Origin: Protula sp. h YS-2021
Taxonomy: Eukaryota > Annelida > Polychaeta > Sabellida > Serpulidae
Direction of reading: 5' to 3'
Assembly (NCBI GenBank): GCA_949752745.1
Contig: OX457031.1
Coordinates: forward strand, 6,034,849-6,098,848
Length of the DNA: 64,000 bases
Position numbers and translations under genes: made by a program. Position 1 is the stretch's first letter. Every line of letters starts with the position of its first letter. The notes beneath the pieces are model-generated. The model had not been told where the DNA came from, did not search any database, and saw nothing but the letters and a program-made list of their open reading frames with translations. Of the stretch, positions 1-10,281 are shown in pieces.

Positions 1-81
1 GCGAAAAAAGTTCACTTGAAAACTGTAAGATCAGTTTTTTACAGACAAAAACATAAGTTGAAGTTAATTTTTTTTAATCAG

Positions 82-213
82 AATTGATCACGCAAGCAAA
101 CGTTGAAACAACTTCAGACAGTGATGTTGTATTCATGGGGGAGGAAATCCCAGAGGTGAAGAAGGAGATAGTCCCCAAGACAGAAAAGGATTTTTTTGGC
201 AAGTTTCTGTCAT
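82..213 (+). CDS. Candidate exon, 5'-most in window
   Basis: An acceptor-like T-rich tract ending in CAG at 79-81 precedes an open frame encoding an acidic stretch (SDSDVVFMGEEIPEVKKE). The frame has the same phase (1) as all later exons. The donor is uncertain: a GTACAG at 214 keeps phase 1, but the frame stays open to 264. A tandem duplication overlaps this end. It is probably part of the recombinase-like gene. Confidence 0.45.
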
Positions 214-3200
214 GTACAGTTAAATATTTTGAAAACGCTCAAGACCGTTTTATGTGGATCCTATGAAGATGGAGGAATTTTTTTGTCAAGTTTCTATCAT
301 GTACACTTAAATATTTGGAAATCGCTCAAGACCGTTTTATGTGGACTCTACCAGAAACTTGAGAACTCATCTCCTTTTGACGTGCTTGCATTGAAAGTTG
401 AGAGTCACAAAAGTTTAAAACTTGCATTAGAAATGTAATTGTAAGGACTTGTAAGGACTGGAAATAAGTGTCTTCTGTTATTTATTGTACATAAACAGGC
501 GAAACTTCACAGACAGGGCGGAAAACACGCGCCAGTAAAACGGTATCCCACGCATCACCAAGCCCAGTGTCTACTAGTTGTAGTGCAATTGAAGTTGCTG
601 CGAAAAGTGCTGAAAGCATACCCCAGGTGCCAGCTATTTCTGCTAGTCAAAGTGCAATTGAAGTTGCTGCGGAAAGTGCTGAAAGCGTACCCCAGGTGCC
701 AGATATTCCTGTTAGTCAAAGTGCAATTGAAGTTGCTGGGGAAAGTGTTGAAAGCGTACACCAGGTGCCAGCTATTCCTGCTAGTCAAAGTGCAATTGAA
801 GTTGCTGCGGAAAGTGCTGAAAGCGTACCCCAGGTGCCAGATATTCCTGTTAGTCAAAGTGCAATTGAAGTTGCTGCGGAAGGTGTTGAAAGCGTACACC
901 AGGTGCCAGATATTCTTCCTAGTCAAAGTGCAATTGAAGTTGCTGCGGAAAGTGCTGAAAGCGTACCCGAGGCGCCAGATGTTCCTGCTAGTCAAAGTGC
1001 AGTTAGAGTTGCTGCGGAAAGTGCTGAAAGCGTACCCCTGGCGCCAGATGTTCCTGTTAGTCAAAGTACAACTGAAGTTCCCCCTAGTGCATCTCAACCT
1101 GGTGTGCAAAGAAGTAAACCGAAATGGATACCAGCGTTTAGATTCAGTACAAGCCCAACTGAAGAGGCGCCGATTGCCGCTGCTGTGGAAGACGTGTCAG
1201 AATTCAGTGTCATTCACATTCGAACCGAACCTACACAAGGAAAAGTACTCGCAATAAAAGGAGACCCAGAGAAGAGCGGTGAATATGCAAACACTGCAGA
1301 ACATCAAACGCGTGCCAGTGAAGCATCCAGACCCCAAACCGCCTTAAGTGAAGACCTGTTCCAGTCAGAGAGTAAGAACGCATTCAAGTAAATTTTAAGT
1401 GACGAAAGTATTGGTATTGCTTTTGGTGTCAAGTAAAGGTTTTTTCTATAAAATATGGTGTCTAATTGAGTCTAAATACCAAAATATTATCTCCAAAATA
1501 TGTTTGGCGAAACCGTATTTCACTCAAAACATTGATAAAAATACAATTTCTGAATTAAAAACAGTTGGAGTGTAAGCGGTAAAGTAGTGTGACAGTCGAA
1601 ATCAAACACTAATGACGGTAGTTAAATTATGTGACCAGTAACGCTTTCTAGATGCGTAAATCAAACTTGTGCACGAGTACAAATTTTTCTGCCTGTTATT
1701 CTACAGGTGAAGAAGAGCACAAGCCAAGTTTTAAAATAGAAGTCAGGGATTCGGACCTGGCAGGGACTCTACTTGGGGTTGCCAGTGCAGTGAAGCCGGG
1801 AGGGGTTCGATTTATCCATGGCTCGTCACCAGAAAGTACGTATGAATTGGATTTTTTACCAGCATTTCTTCCTTTGTCTAAAAGGATTTGGGGAATTTAA
1901 TTGTCATTTTTTTATTCCCCACAGGGGGAATATATGTGATCGACCGCGGGTCGGTCTGTCGGTCTGTTATCAAGAGCTTGTCAACGCGATAAATTGCTGC
2001 AACTGCTGCAAGTATTTTACTGAAACTTGGTATGTGGCTTCTGTGGGAACAAACACAGATCGATATTGTAAATGGGCCAGGTTCGTCCAAGGAAAATGGA
2101 CCAGCTGGACTTAGAAAATTTCAGTTCTTGATTGCCTATTGATAGCCGTGTTTAACTGGTGGGTGGGGGGAGGGTTGTGGGGTATGTGTGGGCTATGCAC
2201 ACTGCTCCAGTTAATTTTGTCATGATTTCTATGTTGTTTTTGTGTTATTTCGGACCCTTATAGGACTGCTTTAACTGGAATTAATGAACTTAATGTTTAA
2301 GAAATGTTTATAATCCAGATAATTTTTTTGTATGATCAGAGAACGATAAAACTAACACCATTATTTTATTGTTGTCTTGCTTGTAGGTGCTGCAGATATT
2401 ACATCAGGTAAAAGAAAAGAAAATGTCGGCGTTTTATTTGAAGTTCCAAAAACAAGTCCACAAGCAGTTACTGGAGGCGCAGCCACCGTCGAAAAGCTTG
2501 AAACCGGTGCCACTTCAACGAAACCCATGCCTCTCTTCCTTGTTCAGCGTGAGTATTGCTTAAATGTTGCTATTTCAGTTATCTAAAAGTTAGTGCGTCT
2601 TGGTTTCATATTCGGGGGAATGGTATTCCTACACACGAAGGGTTTACGTTTGTTGTAAATGTGTACTTGGGGTTTTGTGTGTGAGTGCATGGATATTTCC
2701 TTAATGTATTTAATGTTCTTTATTATATGGCTGAAGGTCTGTAATTAAAAAAAAAAAAAAAACAACAACAAACAACAACTCTCCAGTTTAATGCAGTTCT
2801 GTCCACAGAACTGAACATTTGGCCATTTTTAACGTCTGGGTATTTTAACTTTCTTGAGAAATTAGTTTCATCAGTAGGAAATGGTGATAGTAACACTATT
2901 GAGAGTCGTATTTGCTGGATAATTGTGCTTCATAGCTGAAAAAAACGATGCATAGTCTATCTCTTTTTAGACCCCAACCTGGTGAACCCGAAGGGGTCTA
3001 CAGTATTGACCTCTGTCTCTGTCCGTCCGTCCGTCCGTCCGTCCGTTCGATCTTTGTACGCGCTATATCTCTGGCACCGTTCAACCGATTTTAATTTCCT
3101 TTTGCACACAGAAAGACCAAGTAGTGGAGCTGTACAACGAAGCGTTGTTTTTGGATTTCTCGAAAAATTACAAAAAATGCGGAAATTTTGAAATTTTTTT

Positions 3201-6200
3201 GCGCTTGACACTGATTATTGTGTCCGGTTTGGGTCTGCGCCTTCGACGATGGCTTATCTAATTTTTTTGTTTTTTCTTTTCTTTTTCTTTTCATCAGAAT
3301 ATGGGGGCGAAGAACTGGTGCAAATTGATGAAAGTCGCAAACGTAAACTTGACGCAAGAACACCATATATAACATCTATAACACGTTTACCAAGTGCAAG
3401 TGCAAGTGTTGCTTTCGACGCTGCTACCAGTGCTGAAGAATCAGTTCCAAGTACTACTTGGCCATCCCCTATAGGTACAATTGTACAAACCCAAACACTC
3501 CACCCTGAAATTTTGACGACACCTGCCGTTGAGGTGCAATCGATCCAACAAGTAGAATGTGACCCCGGACAACCACAGCAACTCATAAGTTTAGAGCCAC
3601 ATTTAGAGGACCCCGCTTTTTCTGATCCTGAAGTGATCGGCCCATCCGATATCGAACTCCCTGAAAGTGTAATGAGTTCAATAAGCCGACAACTTTCACG
3701 ACACGAATTAATAGGCACCACTCGCAAACCAAGAAAAACAATACGCAAGACCAGAAAAGCCGTGGTATACACAGATTCGTCAAGCGACGACCATGGGCAA
3801 GAAGATCCCGATTATGATATTTCAGAATCCGAGGTCACCTCTCCTGCACCCACCACAATTCTAAAGAGAAAAAGGCGCCGCCACTCTTCTGAACGCAACT
3901 TAACTCCACGGAAAAAATCGTCCCCTCCCACTCATTCCGGACCTAGCACAAGTAAAAAGAAAAAGGTACAAAAAACAACAAGGACACGCAAAACCAAAAC
4001 CAAAAGGAAACTACAGGTCGACACAGAATCATCCAGTGAGAAAGAACAGGCTCCAGAAGTATTGCCTACATCCATTGCTGGTGCGACAGAAGAGACAGAT
4101 ACACAGCAGGAAACACAAGAAGAGCTTCCAAATTTGGAAAATGTTAAGACCGCCAAAAGAGTTCATGTTTGCTTCCTTTGCCACAAACCCTACCCAAAAC
4201 TGGCCAGGCACTTTAAACAGAAGCACAAGAATGATACCGAAGTGAAAGCCATACTTTCTTTGCCAAAGGATACTCGAAACGAAAGACTTAACCGCCGGCG
4301 ATTGTGGCAAGCACTGAAAGCGAAGGGAGATTTTTGGTACAACGTAAAGGCAAAAAAGATGGGAATAAAGAAGATCATAGAGAAATATAACAACCCTCAT
4401 GGAAGAAAGAAAGGTGCAAAAGAGAAAGTACTTTTACCTTGCTTGTACTGCAGTGCGATGTTAAGTCAGGAGTACCTGTGGAAACACCAATTAAATTGTA
4501 TATTAAACCCAAACAAGGAGGCTCAACAATCCAAAGAAATGGCACGCCCCAAAAATGTGGTTCAAGTAGCCAGAGAAAGGTTTATGGCAAGCCAAACCGA
4601 TTTGAAAGCCGGTCAAAGAATTTTATCAAAAATGCGTCAAGACGAAGTATACAACGTCATTATTGAAGATTTCCTTCTCATGATTTTTTTCGAGCATCGT
4701 TGCAAGAAGTATGGTTTCCTTGAAATTAACGACAACAGAGTTTCACAACATACACGAGAGCTTGCTAAATTTCTGATGACCTGCAGACAACATTTTCCGG
4801 AACAGCTGAAAGACTTCTTGTCCATCCTCAATCCAGCGAATTTTGATATTTTTATGAGATGCGTCAGGGTCCACTTTCAAACCGAGGACGCGACCCACAT
4901 GAGAACCCCCTCCGTGGTGTTGAAGTTAGGCCACTACATCAAAGATGTGGCTTCTGCGTAAACTAACCATCTGTACAAAACCGGTGAATTTGAAAAAGTG
5001 CAAAAAGTTGCAGCCTTCTCAAAGTTGATGGAGAAAGAGTACACCTTCGAAAGCAGTAAGGCGTTGTTCATTTTGAAGAAAAGAAGATTCAACAAAGATA
5101 AAATAATGCCTCTATTCAAGGATATCGAGACAGTTATGACACACATAGACAACAAATTACAAGCGCTGACAGGAAAGGAAGGAGAAGATGCTTATGTGCA
5201 ATCGACCAAGTACAACATGTGTAAAATCATTATGTTTAATAGGAAAAGAAGCGGAGAAGTGGAGCGCATGCAGCTGCAAATGTTAATGGACGGTCTAGGA
5301 AGCACAGGTCAAGCTGACCAAGAGGTGATGGACAGCCTCGATGAATATGAAAAATTCCTATCAACAAGAGTTAGACGCGTGGAATTCCTGGGAAAGCGAG
5401 CTCGAAAAGTGGCGATTTTATTAACGAGTTCAATGCAGAAAAGCTTGCTAGAAATGTTGGAACTGCGGTCAAAGTACGTCGATGCCGAATGCACTTTCGT
5501 TTTTGCTAGGCCTGGTAACTGCAACACTCCGCAAGTAGGCCACAAGTTTATGAAAGAGGTAGCAGCGGAAGCAGGCGTAACCAACGTAGATGCATTCCGA
5601 TCGACATGTCTGCGAAAGCATTGCGCAACTATGAGTCAAGTCTTGGCTGTAGGGGAATTTCAACAAGATATTCTGGCAGAATTTATGGGACATGACCTCA
5701 ATATTCATCGAGACTACTACAGATTGCCCGTTTCATTGATTGAGAAATGTAAAGTCCTGCAGATACTTATGGCCATAAACAGCGGAAAGCCTCGAGACAT
5801 GTTTAACAACAGGAGTTACACAGAAATGAGAGAAGACCCAACGTTTGGAGAAGTTGTTATTATAGAATCAGGTAAGTGAATCGAGCGAAGTTGGACAGTA
5901 AATAAAAACTTCAGTTATTGAAAACGTAAGTAAATGAATCAGGTGAAATGGGACAGTAAAAAATGTACAAGTACCAGAGAAGCGCAAGTCAGTAAATGAA
6001 TCGGGCGAAATGGAACAGGCTTTGCTGTCAGATGTAACATTCAGTAGAAAGGAAAAACTAGAAAATTAAAGAACAATATGTTTCAAAGGTCTGGTTTTAT
6101 GGTTATTTTAAAACAGAGTCGGAAGATGAGGAGTGTCAAGAGCCGGAAGATGAAGCTGCTACTTCAAGTGTGCCAACAGCTACCAAAAAACGGAGAAAAC

Positions 6201-7751
6201 CTAAATTTGAGTGTCACTCGGATTCTGACGATGGTAAGCTTTAACTTATGACTTTGACCTGTCTGTCCGTCAGCACAGTGCTCAGTAATTTCTTTTATGT
6301 CGTAACTATTCTGTCACCAAGAGTTTGAGTTCACGGTGAATTCCGTTCATTTCTGCAGTAAAAAAAATGCTTCGAAAACGTCACGCGTTTCTTTATCGGG
6401 TTCATGTATGGCTTTCACAATTTCACCCACTGTGCTCCTGGTGGTTCAATCCAGTTATGTCAGACAGTTTCATACATTAATTATTAACTTTTTAAAAGGA
6501 ATATAAATCATGTGTGGATCAAGTGGGTTAATTATTTACTGTTAAACATAGGTCGAGAATGAAAGGTATTGTAAGTTTTTCAATTTTTTAATGTTACTAG
6601 TACTATGTTGCATTCAACTGAATAATAAGTATAACGTTTAAATTACAATGTGCATACACTGTTTAGTTTGCTGGGACTCCATATAATTCAATTAATTTTG
6701 CAGAAAAAAGCCGGAGTAGACGTTTGGATTTGTCTGACCTTGAAATCGCTGCGATAAAAGACAAGTTCCACACCGAGATCAAGCAGTGTTCCTTGCCATC
6801 AATGGAAGTCATCATGGAGAAAATTGGAGAGTCGGAAGTATTAACAGTTACTGCTCCAGACGATGTCGAAAAACGCTTGACGAATTTGATAAAAGAAAGA
6901 AGCTTGAAGATCAAATCGGAAAAGCACAGCAAAAAGCACAAAGTGAAAAGGCGCCGAGAAGATCCAGAAAGCGAGGCCGAAGAACCACGTCGTCGAGCTC
7001 CATGTAAATACATAAAGCAATTATTACACTTGAAACAGTGTAATCTATAACTTTTAAATCAGACCTTTGCATAAAATGGGGATTTAGCTCTATATTAATT
7101 GCAAGTAGATCTGTCCCTGGAGTGTGTGTTATTTTAAAGCTATTGATTCAATGTACGAAGTTTCATTATTTTTTCCGCAAAAGGGGGGAGGGGAATATGT
7201 GCGATCGACCGTGTGTCGGTCTGTTGGTCGGTCGGTCTGTCGGTATGTCATCAACAACTTGTTAACACGATAATTTAAAAAGTGCTGCAAGGATTTTACT
7301 GAAAATTGATATGTGGCTTCTATGGAAACAGACCTAGATTAGTATTGTAAATGGGCCAGATTCGTCCAAGGAAAATGGACTAGCTGGACTTAGAAAATTT
7401 CAGCTCTTGATTGACTGTTGATGGTCGTGTGTAACTGGTGGGGGGAGGAGGGCTGTGGGGAATATGTGGGCTATGCACACTGCTCTAGTTTTATTATGAA
7501 TTGAAGGCTTATGTTTTTTTTTAACTTTTAAAGGTCAGAAACGCATGTGGACGCAAAAAGAAGTAGCCGTCATCGTGAAGCATTTTGGGAAACACATAGA
7601 GAGAGGGGCAACACCCGGAAAACTAGAAATAGACAAAGTATTGGCAGTGGAACCAGACTTGAAACACAGGGACTTTGTGACTGTCAAATCACATATCGTC
7701 AACAAAATTAAAGCAAACAAAAGGAAAGAACTGAAGATGTTTCGAAAGTAA
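82..7751 (+). CDS. Multi-exon gene for a tyrosine-recombinase-like / zinc-finger / SANT-like nuclear protein (5' end outside window, one in-frame stop)
   Basis: I join exons 82-~213 (end uncertain), 499-1371, 1707-1835, 2387-2548, 3298-5871, 6117-6233, 6704-7003 and 7534-7751. Each internal exon has AG/GT borders, a length divisible by three and phase-1 introns on both sides, so one frame runs to the TAA at 7749-7751. Domain order is: 23-residue repeats, acidic/basic linker, two zinc-finger-like motifs, a recombinase-like catalytic region with R, RKH, GH and YY motifs, a first SANT/Myb-like segment, then a final SANT/Myb-like domain. This resembles Crypton-type tyrosine recombinases and the uncharacterised multi-exon genes of that style in fish and invertebrates; that link is from memory. 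The protein is probably a nuclear DNA-binding factor or a transposase-derived gene. The TAA at 4959-4961 is the main defect: pseudogene, sequencing error, polymorphism or readthrough. No polyadenylation signal was confidently identified. Confidence 0.72.
187..345 (+). repeat. Two-copy tandem duplication (~90 bp period)
   Basis: The stretch at about 187-257 (containing AAGTTTCTGTCATGTACA and CTCAAGACCGTTTTATGTGG) recurs with a few changes at about 279-345. It sits at the 3' edge of the first candidate exon and duplicates a possible splice donor region. Confidence 0.75.
499..1371 (+). CDS. Exon encoding a 23-residue tandem repeat domain
   Basis: The acceptor is AAACAG at 493-498 and the donor is GTAAGA at 1372, both phase 1. 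From about 585 the exon holds seven full units and one partial unit of a 69-bp repeat, each about SAIEVAAESAESVPQVPDIP-SQ. The units diverge more towards the 3' end (APDVP variants). The repeat is low in aromatics and rich in S, A, E, V and P, so it is probably disordered. After the repeats comes a unique region (PSASQPGVQRSKPKWIPAF onward). Open frames on the opposite strand and in another frame here are by-products of the 69-bp period. Confidence 0.8.
1707..1835 (+). CDS. Small internal exon (43 codons)
   Basis: The acceptor is TTCTACAG at 1699-1706 and the donor is GTACGT at 1836; phase 1-1. It encodes EEEHKPSFKIEVRDSDLAG then TLLGVASAVKPGGVRF. This may be the start of a folded module; I do not recognise it. 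The phase matches both neighbours exactly. Confidence 0.68.
1895..2200 (+). repeat. Intronic dispersed repeat, copy 1
   Basis: This intron segment (GGGGGAATATATGTGATCGACC, GTCGGTCTGT runs, then AATGGGCCAGGTTCGTCCAAGG and CTAGCTGGACTTAGAAAATTTCAG-like text) closely matches 7185-7480 in a later intron of the same gene, in the same orientation. The GTCGGTCTGT-rich head resembles other repeats at 2970 and 8170. Confidence 0.75.
2387..2548 (+). CDS. Small internal exon (54 codons)
   Basis: The acceptor is TTGCTTGTAG at 2377-2386 and the donor is GTGAGT at 2549; phase 1-1. It encodes AADITSGKRKENVGVLFEV then a TGGAATVEKLETGATSTKP-rich stretch, probably a linker. No known domain was seen. Confidence 0.7.
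2965..3235 (+). repeat. Intronic dispersed repeat with CCGT run
   Basis: It begins GACCCCAACCTGGTGAACCC and is followed by a (CCGT)n run at about 3019-3046, then CTGGCACCGTTCAACCGATT. It is of the same general type as the GTCCGTCCG-headed repeats at 8160-8690 and 38190-38400. Short ORFs on both strands here are not genes. Confidence 0.55.
3298..5871 (+). CDS. Central exon: zinc-finger motifs and tyrosine-recombinase-like catalytic region, interrupted by one TAA
   Basis: The acceptor is a long T-rich tract ending TCATCAG at 3297; the donor is GTAAGT at 5872; phase 1-1 (858 codons). The first third is Ser/Thr/Pro-rich with acidic (SSSDDHGQEDPDYDISESE) and basic (KRKRRR, KKKKVQK) clusters. At about 4167-4230 lies a C2H2-like motif (CFLCHKPYPKLARHFKQKH) and at about 4440-4500 a CxxC...HxxxC motif. 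The recombinase-like part follows: FNRKRSGE with candidate catalytic Arg at 5241-5249, LRKH at 5610-5621, MGH at 5685-5693 and YYRLP at 5715-5729. The usual His three residues before the second Arg is Thr here. TAA at 4959-4961 breaks the frame between the zinc-finger part and the catalytic part; codons on both sides remain open and similar in quality. Confidence 0.78.
6117..6233 (+). CDS. Small internal exon, acidic then basic linker
   Basis: The acceptor is TTTAAAACAG at 6107-6116 and the donor is GTAAGC at 6234; phase 1-1, 39 codons. It encodes an acidic stretch (ESEDEECQEPEDEAATS) and then a KKRRKPKF basic patch that could act as a nuclear localisation signal. It ends in SDSDD. Confidence 0.7.
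6704..7003 (+). CDS. Internal exon with first SANT/Myb-like helical region
   Basis: The acceptor is AATTTTGCAG at 6694-6703 and the donor is GTAAAT at 7004; phase 1-1, 100 codons. It encodes LDLSDLEIAAIKDKFHTEIK, then PSMEVIMEKIGES, then a Lys/Arg-rich tail (KHSKKHKVKRRRE) and an acidic SEAEE run. The helical pattern with spaced hydrophobics resembles the SANT-like domain in the last exon, so this may be a diverged duplicate. Confidence 0.7.
7185..7480 (+). repeat. Intronic dispersed repeat, copy 2
   Basis: Same family and orientation as 1895-2200, including the TATGTGGCTTCT, AATGGGCCAG and TAGCTGGACTTAGAAAATTTCAG-type landmarks and the trailing GTGGGCTATGCACACTGCTC. Confidence 0.75.
7534..7751 (+). 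CDS. Terminal exon: SANT/Myb-like domain
   Basis: The acceptor is ACTTTTAAAG at 7524-7533; the exon is entered in phase 1 and ends with TAA at 7749-7751. It encodes MWTQKEVAVIVKHFGKHIE, then a TPGKLEIDKVLAVEP turn and a VKSHIVNKIKANKRK helix. The W at the start, the helix-turn-helix spacing and the basic last helix fit a SANT/Myb-like DNA-binding fold. Similar C-terminal domains follow recombinase-like regions in uncharacterised animal genes (recalled, not searched). Confidence 0.72.
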
Positions 7752-8130
7752 CATTTCACGCGTCTTAACAAGGTTGCAACTCACCGGTTCAATATACTTT
7801 TACTTGGCAGAAATCGCATGCACATAATTTGTAAATTAATTTGATTTTTCCTCTTTTATACAAAACCTTATTGTAAATAGAAAAAGAAACGGTTTTAAAA
7901 AGTCAATGCGATTTCTGTTAAGAAAAAAATATATTTCAAAAAATTCCAGAATTGTGAGAAATTGACTTTTTTGTGGGTTCACTTTCAATGTATTAACTTG
8001 TAGTATTCGATGTGTTCGACTTGTATAAAAACACTGCAATGTTTGGTGTGTGAACATTATTTTTGGTACACATTTCCAGTCTTTTTAGGTTCAAGTAACT
8101 GAACGCGATTGATTCTTGATATTGCCTTTT

Positions 8131-8734
8131 TAGCCCTCGGCCAATATTTGCTGAAGGCTATTGCTATCGGTCTGTCTGCCCGTCCGTCTGTCCTTTTTTC
8201 TGTCTGGGCGATATTTCAAAAGCTATTCATCGGATCTTCACCAAACCGTACAAGAAAAAAGTATGTATAGTGTAGATGTGCAACGGAGGTGGGGGAGGGG
8301 TTCAGTTTGTCACTTGTACGTTCATCTGTCCCGTCCGTCGCACTTTAAACTTTTTTTGTCCGGGCGATTTCTAAAAATCTATTCATCGGATCTTCACCAA
8401 ACCGTACAAGAAAAAAGTATGAATAGTGTAGATGTGCAACGGAGGTGGGGGAGGGGTTCAGTTTGTCACTTGTACGTCCATCTGTCCGTCCGTCGCACTT
8501 TAAACTTTTTTGTCCGGGCGATTTCTAAAAATCTATTCATCGGATCTTCACTAAACCTTACAAGAAAAAAGTATGTATAGTGTAGATGTGCAACGGAGGT
8601 GGGGGAGGGGTTCAGTTTGTCATTTGTACGTCCGTTTGTCCGTATGTCGCACTTTAAAACTTTTTGTTGTCCGTGCGGTATCTCAAAGAGGTAACTCGCC
8701 CACAGTGATGTTACTGCTATTGGCTGAGGGCTCT
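8131..8734 (+). mobile_element. ~600-bp inverted-repeat-ended element with internal 3x ~155-bp tandem units
   Basis: The left end AGCCCTCGGCCAATAT (about 8132) is repeated in inverse near the right end as ATTGGCTGAGGGCT (about 8719-8732). Inside, a unit carrying GATCTTCACCAAACC, GTAGATGTGCAACGGAGG and GTCCGTCCGTCGCACTTTAAAC occurs three times with 154-156 bp spacing (landmarks 8281, 8437, 8591). No target duplication was identified. The 139-aa ORF is a by-product of the repetition. Confidence 0.55.
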
Positions 8735-9359
8735 GCATGTCCGATGCCTATGTTTAAATTGAGTAACAAAATAAAAAAAAGATTTTAGCAGTGTGTACCA
8801 AAAATTGTTTTTATAAACACATACCTCATTCGCAAGTGGCACCCAAATGTTTAAAATAGTCAACATGTTGCGAAGATCGGAATTTAGAACCGTGGTGAAA
8901 CTGGATTTTACAGGCATTGGCAATAGGTGTCTCGTTTTAATGTATTAAAGATACAGTTTGGATAGTCTGCTGTAGCACTATTTTCTTCCTATTTTTTATT
9001 TTTGGCACAGCAAAGGTGAGCCAAAGGCTGCCTTTTCATGGAAAACGGTACGTGACGCGGATGTTTATAGGATTCATGGGGCAAGGGCCGGTTGTGTGAA
9101 AATAACGATGCAAGTGATAAGCCTTACTGCTCTTACGGATCTTGTACCAGGCCGTTACTTTTTTTTGCGTGTATAAATCGGAACAGACTAATGATCAGGT
9201 TCCTTTTGGGCTTTTTTTCTCTTTGAAAAGTCTAAAAATGTATGGGTTCTTTGAATTATTAGGGCTTTAGGCCTCTTCGTGTTAGCCCCTACACTTAAAG
9301 GGGCAGAAACGTGGTTGGTATTTATCCGTTAAAAATACCATATACAATTCTTTTCTAGA

Positions 9360-9386
9360 GTTAGCAAATGACAAAGATTTGCTAAC
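9360..9386. other. Perfect 10-bp stem-loop repeated in each 506-bp unit
   Basis: GTTAGCAAAT, a 7-nt loop, then ATTTGCTAAC. Copies lie at 9360-9386, 9865-9891, 10371-10397 and 10862-10888. The first three share the loop GACAAAG. The fourth has TACAGAG but keeps both arms perfect. A second weaker stem (TGGTATTT / AAATACCA) sits just upstream in each unit. Confidence 0.75.
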
Positions 9387-9906
9387 CCTAGTGGGTGGTG
9401 TGTGTCTCGGTTTTTGCTTCTTGTTAGATTGGTCTTAATGGATACATTAGCGAAAGATATAGTTTGGATAGTCTGCTGTAGCACTATTTTCTTCCTATTT
9501 TTTTATTTTTGGCACAGCAAAGGTGAGCCAAAGGCTGCCTTTTCATGGAAAACGGTACGTGATGCGGATGTTTATAGGATTCATGGGGCAAGGGCCGGTT
9601 GTGTGGAAATAACGATGCAAGTGATAAGCCTTACTGTTCTTACGGATCTTGTACCAGGCCGTTACTTTTTTTGCGTGTATAAATCGGAACAGACGAATGA
9701 TCAGGTTCCTTTTGGGCTTTTTTATCTTTGAAAAGTCTAAAAATGTATGGGTTCTTTGAATTATTAGGGCTTTAGGCCTCTTCGTGTTAGCCCCTACACT
9801 TAAAGGGGCAGAAACGTGGTTGGTATTTATCCGTTAAAAATACCATATACAATTCTTTTCTAGAGTTAGCAAATGACAAAGATTTGCTAACCCTAGTGGG
9901 TGGTGT

Positions 9907-10281
9907 GTGTCTCGGTTTTTGCTTCTTGTTAGATTGGTCTTAATGGATACATTAGCGAAAGATATAGTTTGGATAGTCTGCTGTAGCACTATTTTCTTCC
10001 TATTTTTTTATTTTTGGCACAGCAAAGGTGAGCCAAAGGCTGCCTTTTCATGGAAAACGGTACGTGACGCGGATGTTTATAGGATTCATGGGGCAAGGGC
10101 CGGTTGTGTAAAAATAACGATGCAAGTGATAAGCCTTACTGCTCTTACGGATCTTGTACCAGGCCGTTACTGTTTTTGCGTGTATAAATCGGAACAGACT
10201 GACGATCAGGTTCCTTTTGGGCTTTTTTTCTCTTTGAAAAGTCTAAAATTGTATGGGTTCTTTGAATTATTAGGGCTTTAG
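9907..10281 (+). other. Best-preserved ORF of the 506-bp tandem unit (124 aa, unknown)
   Basis: The ATG-less frame opens at GTG; the first good ATG would be at LMDTLAKD. An N-terminal hydrophobic run (IVWIVCCSTIFFLFFYFW) could be a membrane segment or signal anchor, followed by GEPKAAFSWKTVRDADVYR and a VPGRYCFCVYKSEQTDDQVP stretch. The same protein segment is read in the neighbouring copies with mostly conservative changes. A TTTTTGGCACAG acceptor-like sequence and an ACGGTACGTGA donor-like sequence lie inside, so it may not be read as one ORF. I cannot assign a function; it may be non-coding. Confidence 0.3.

Noticed and set aside
555..1109. 184-aa minus-strand ORF with a repeated CTLTSRNIW pattern
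   Set aside because: Antisense shadow of the 69-bp coding repeat; the plus strand has matching splice sites and continues into other exons.
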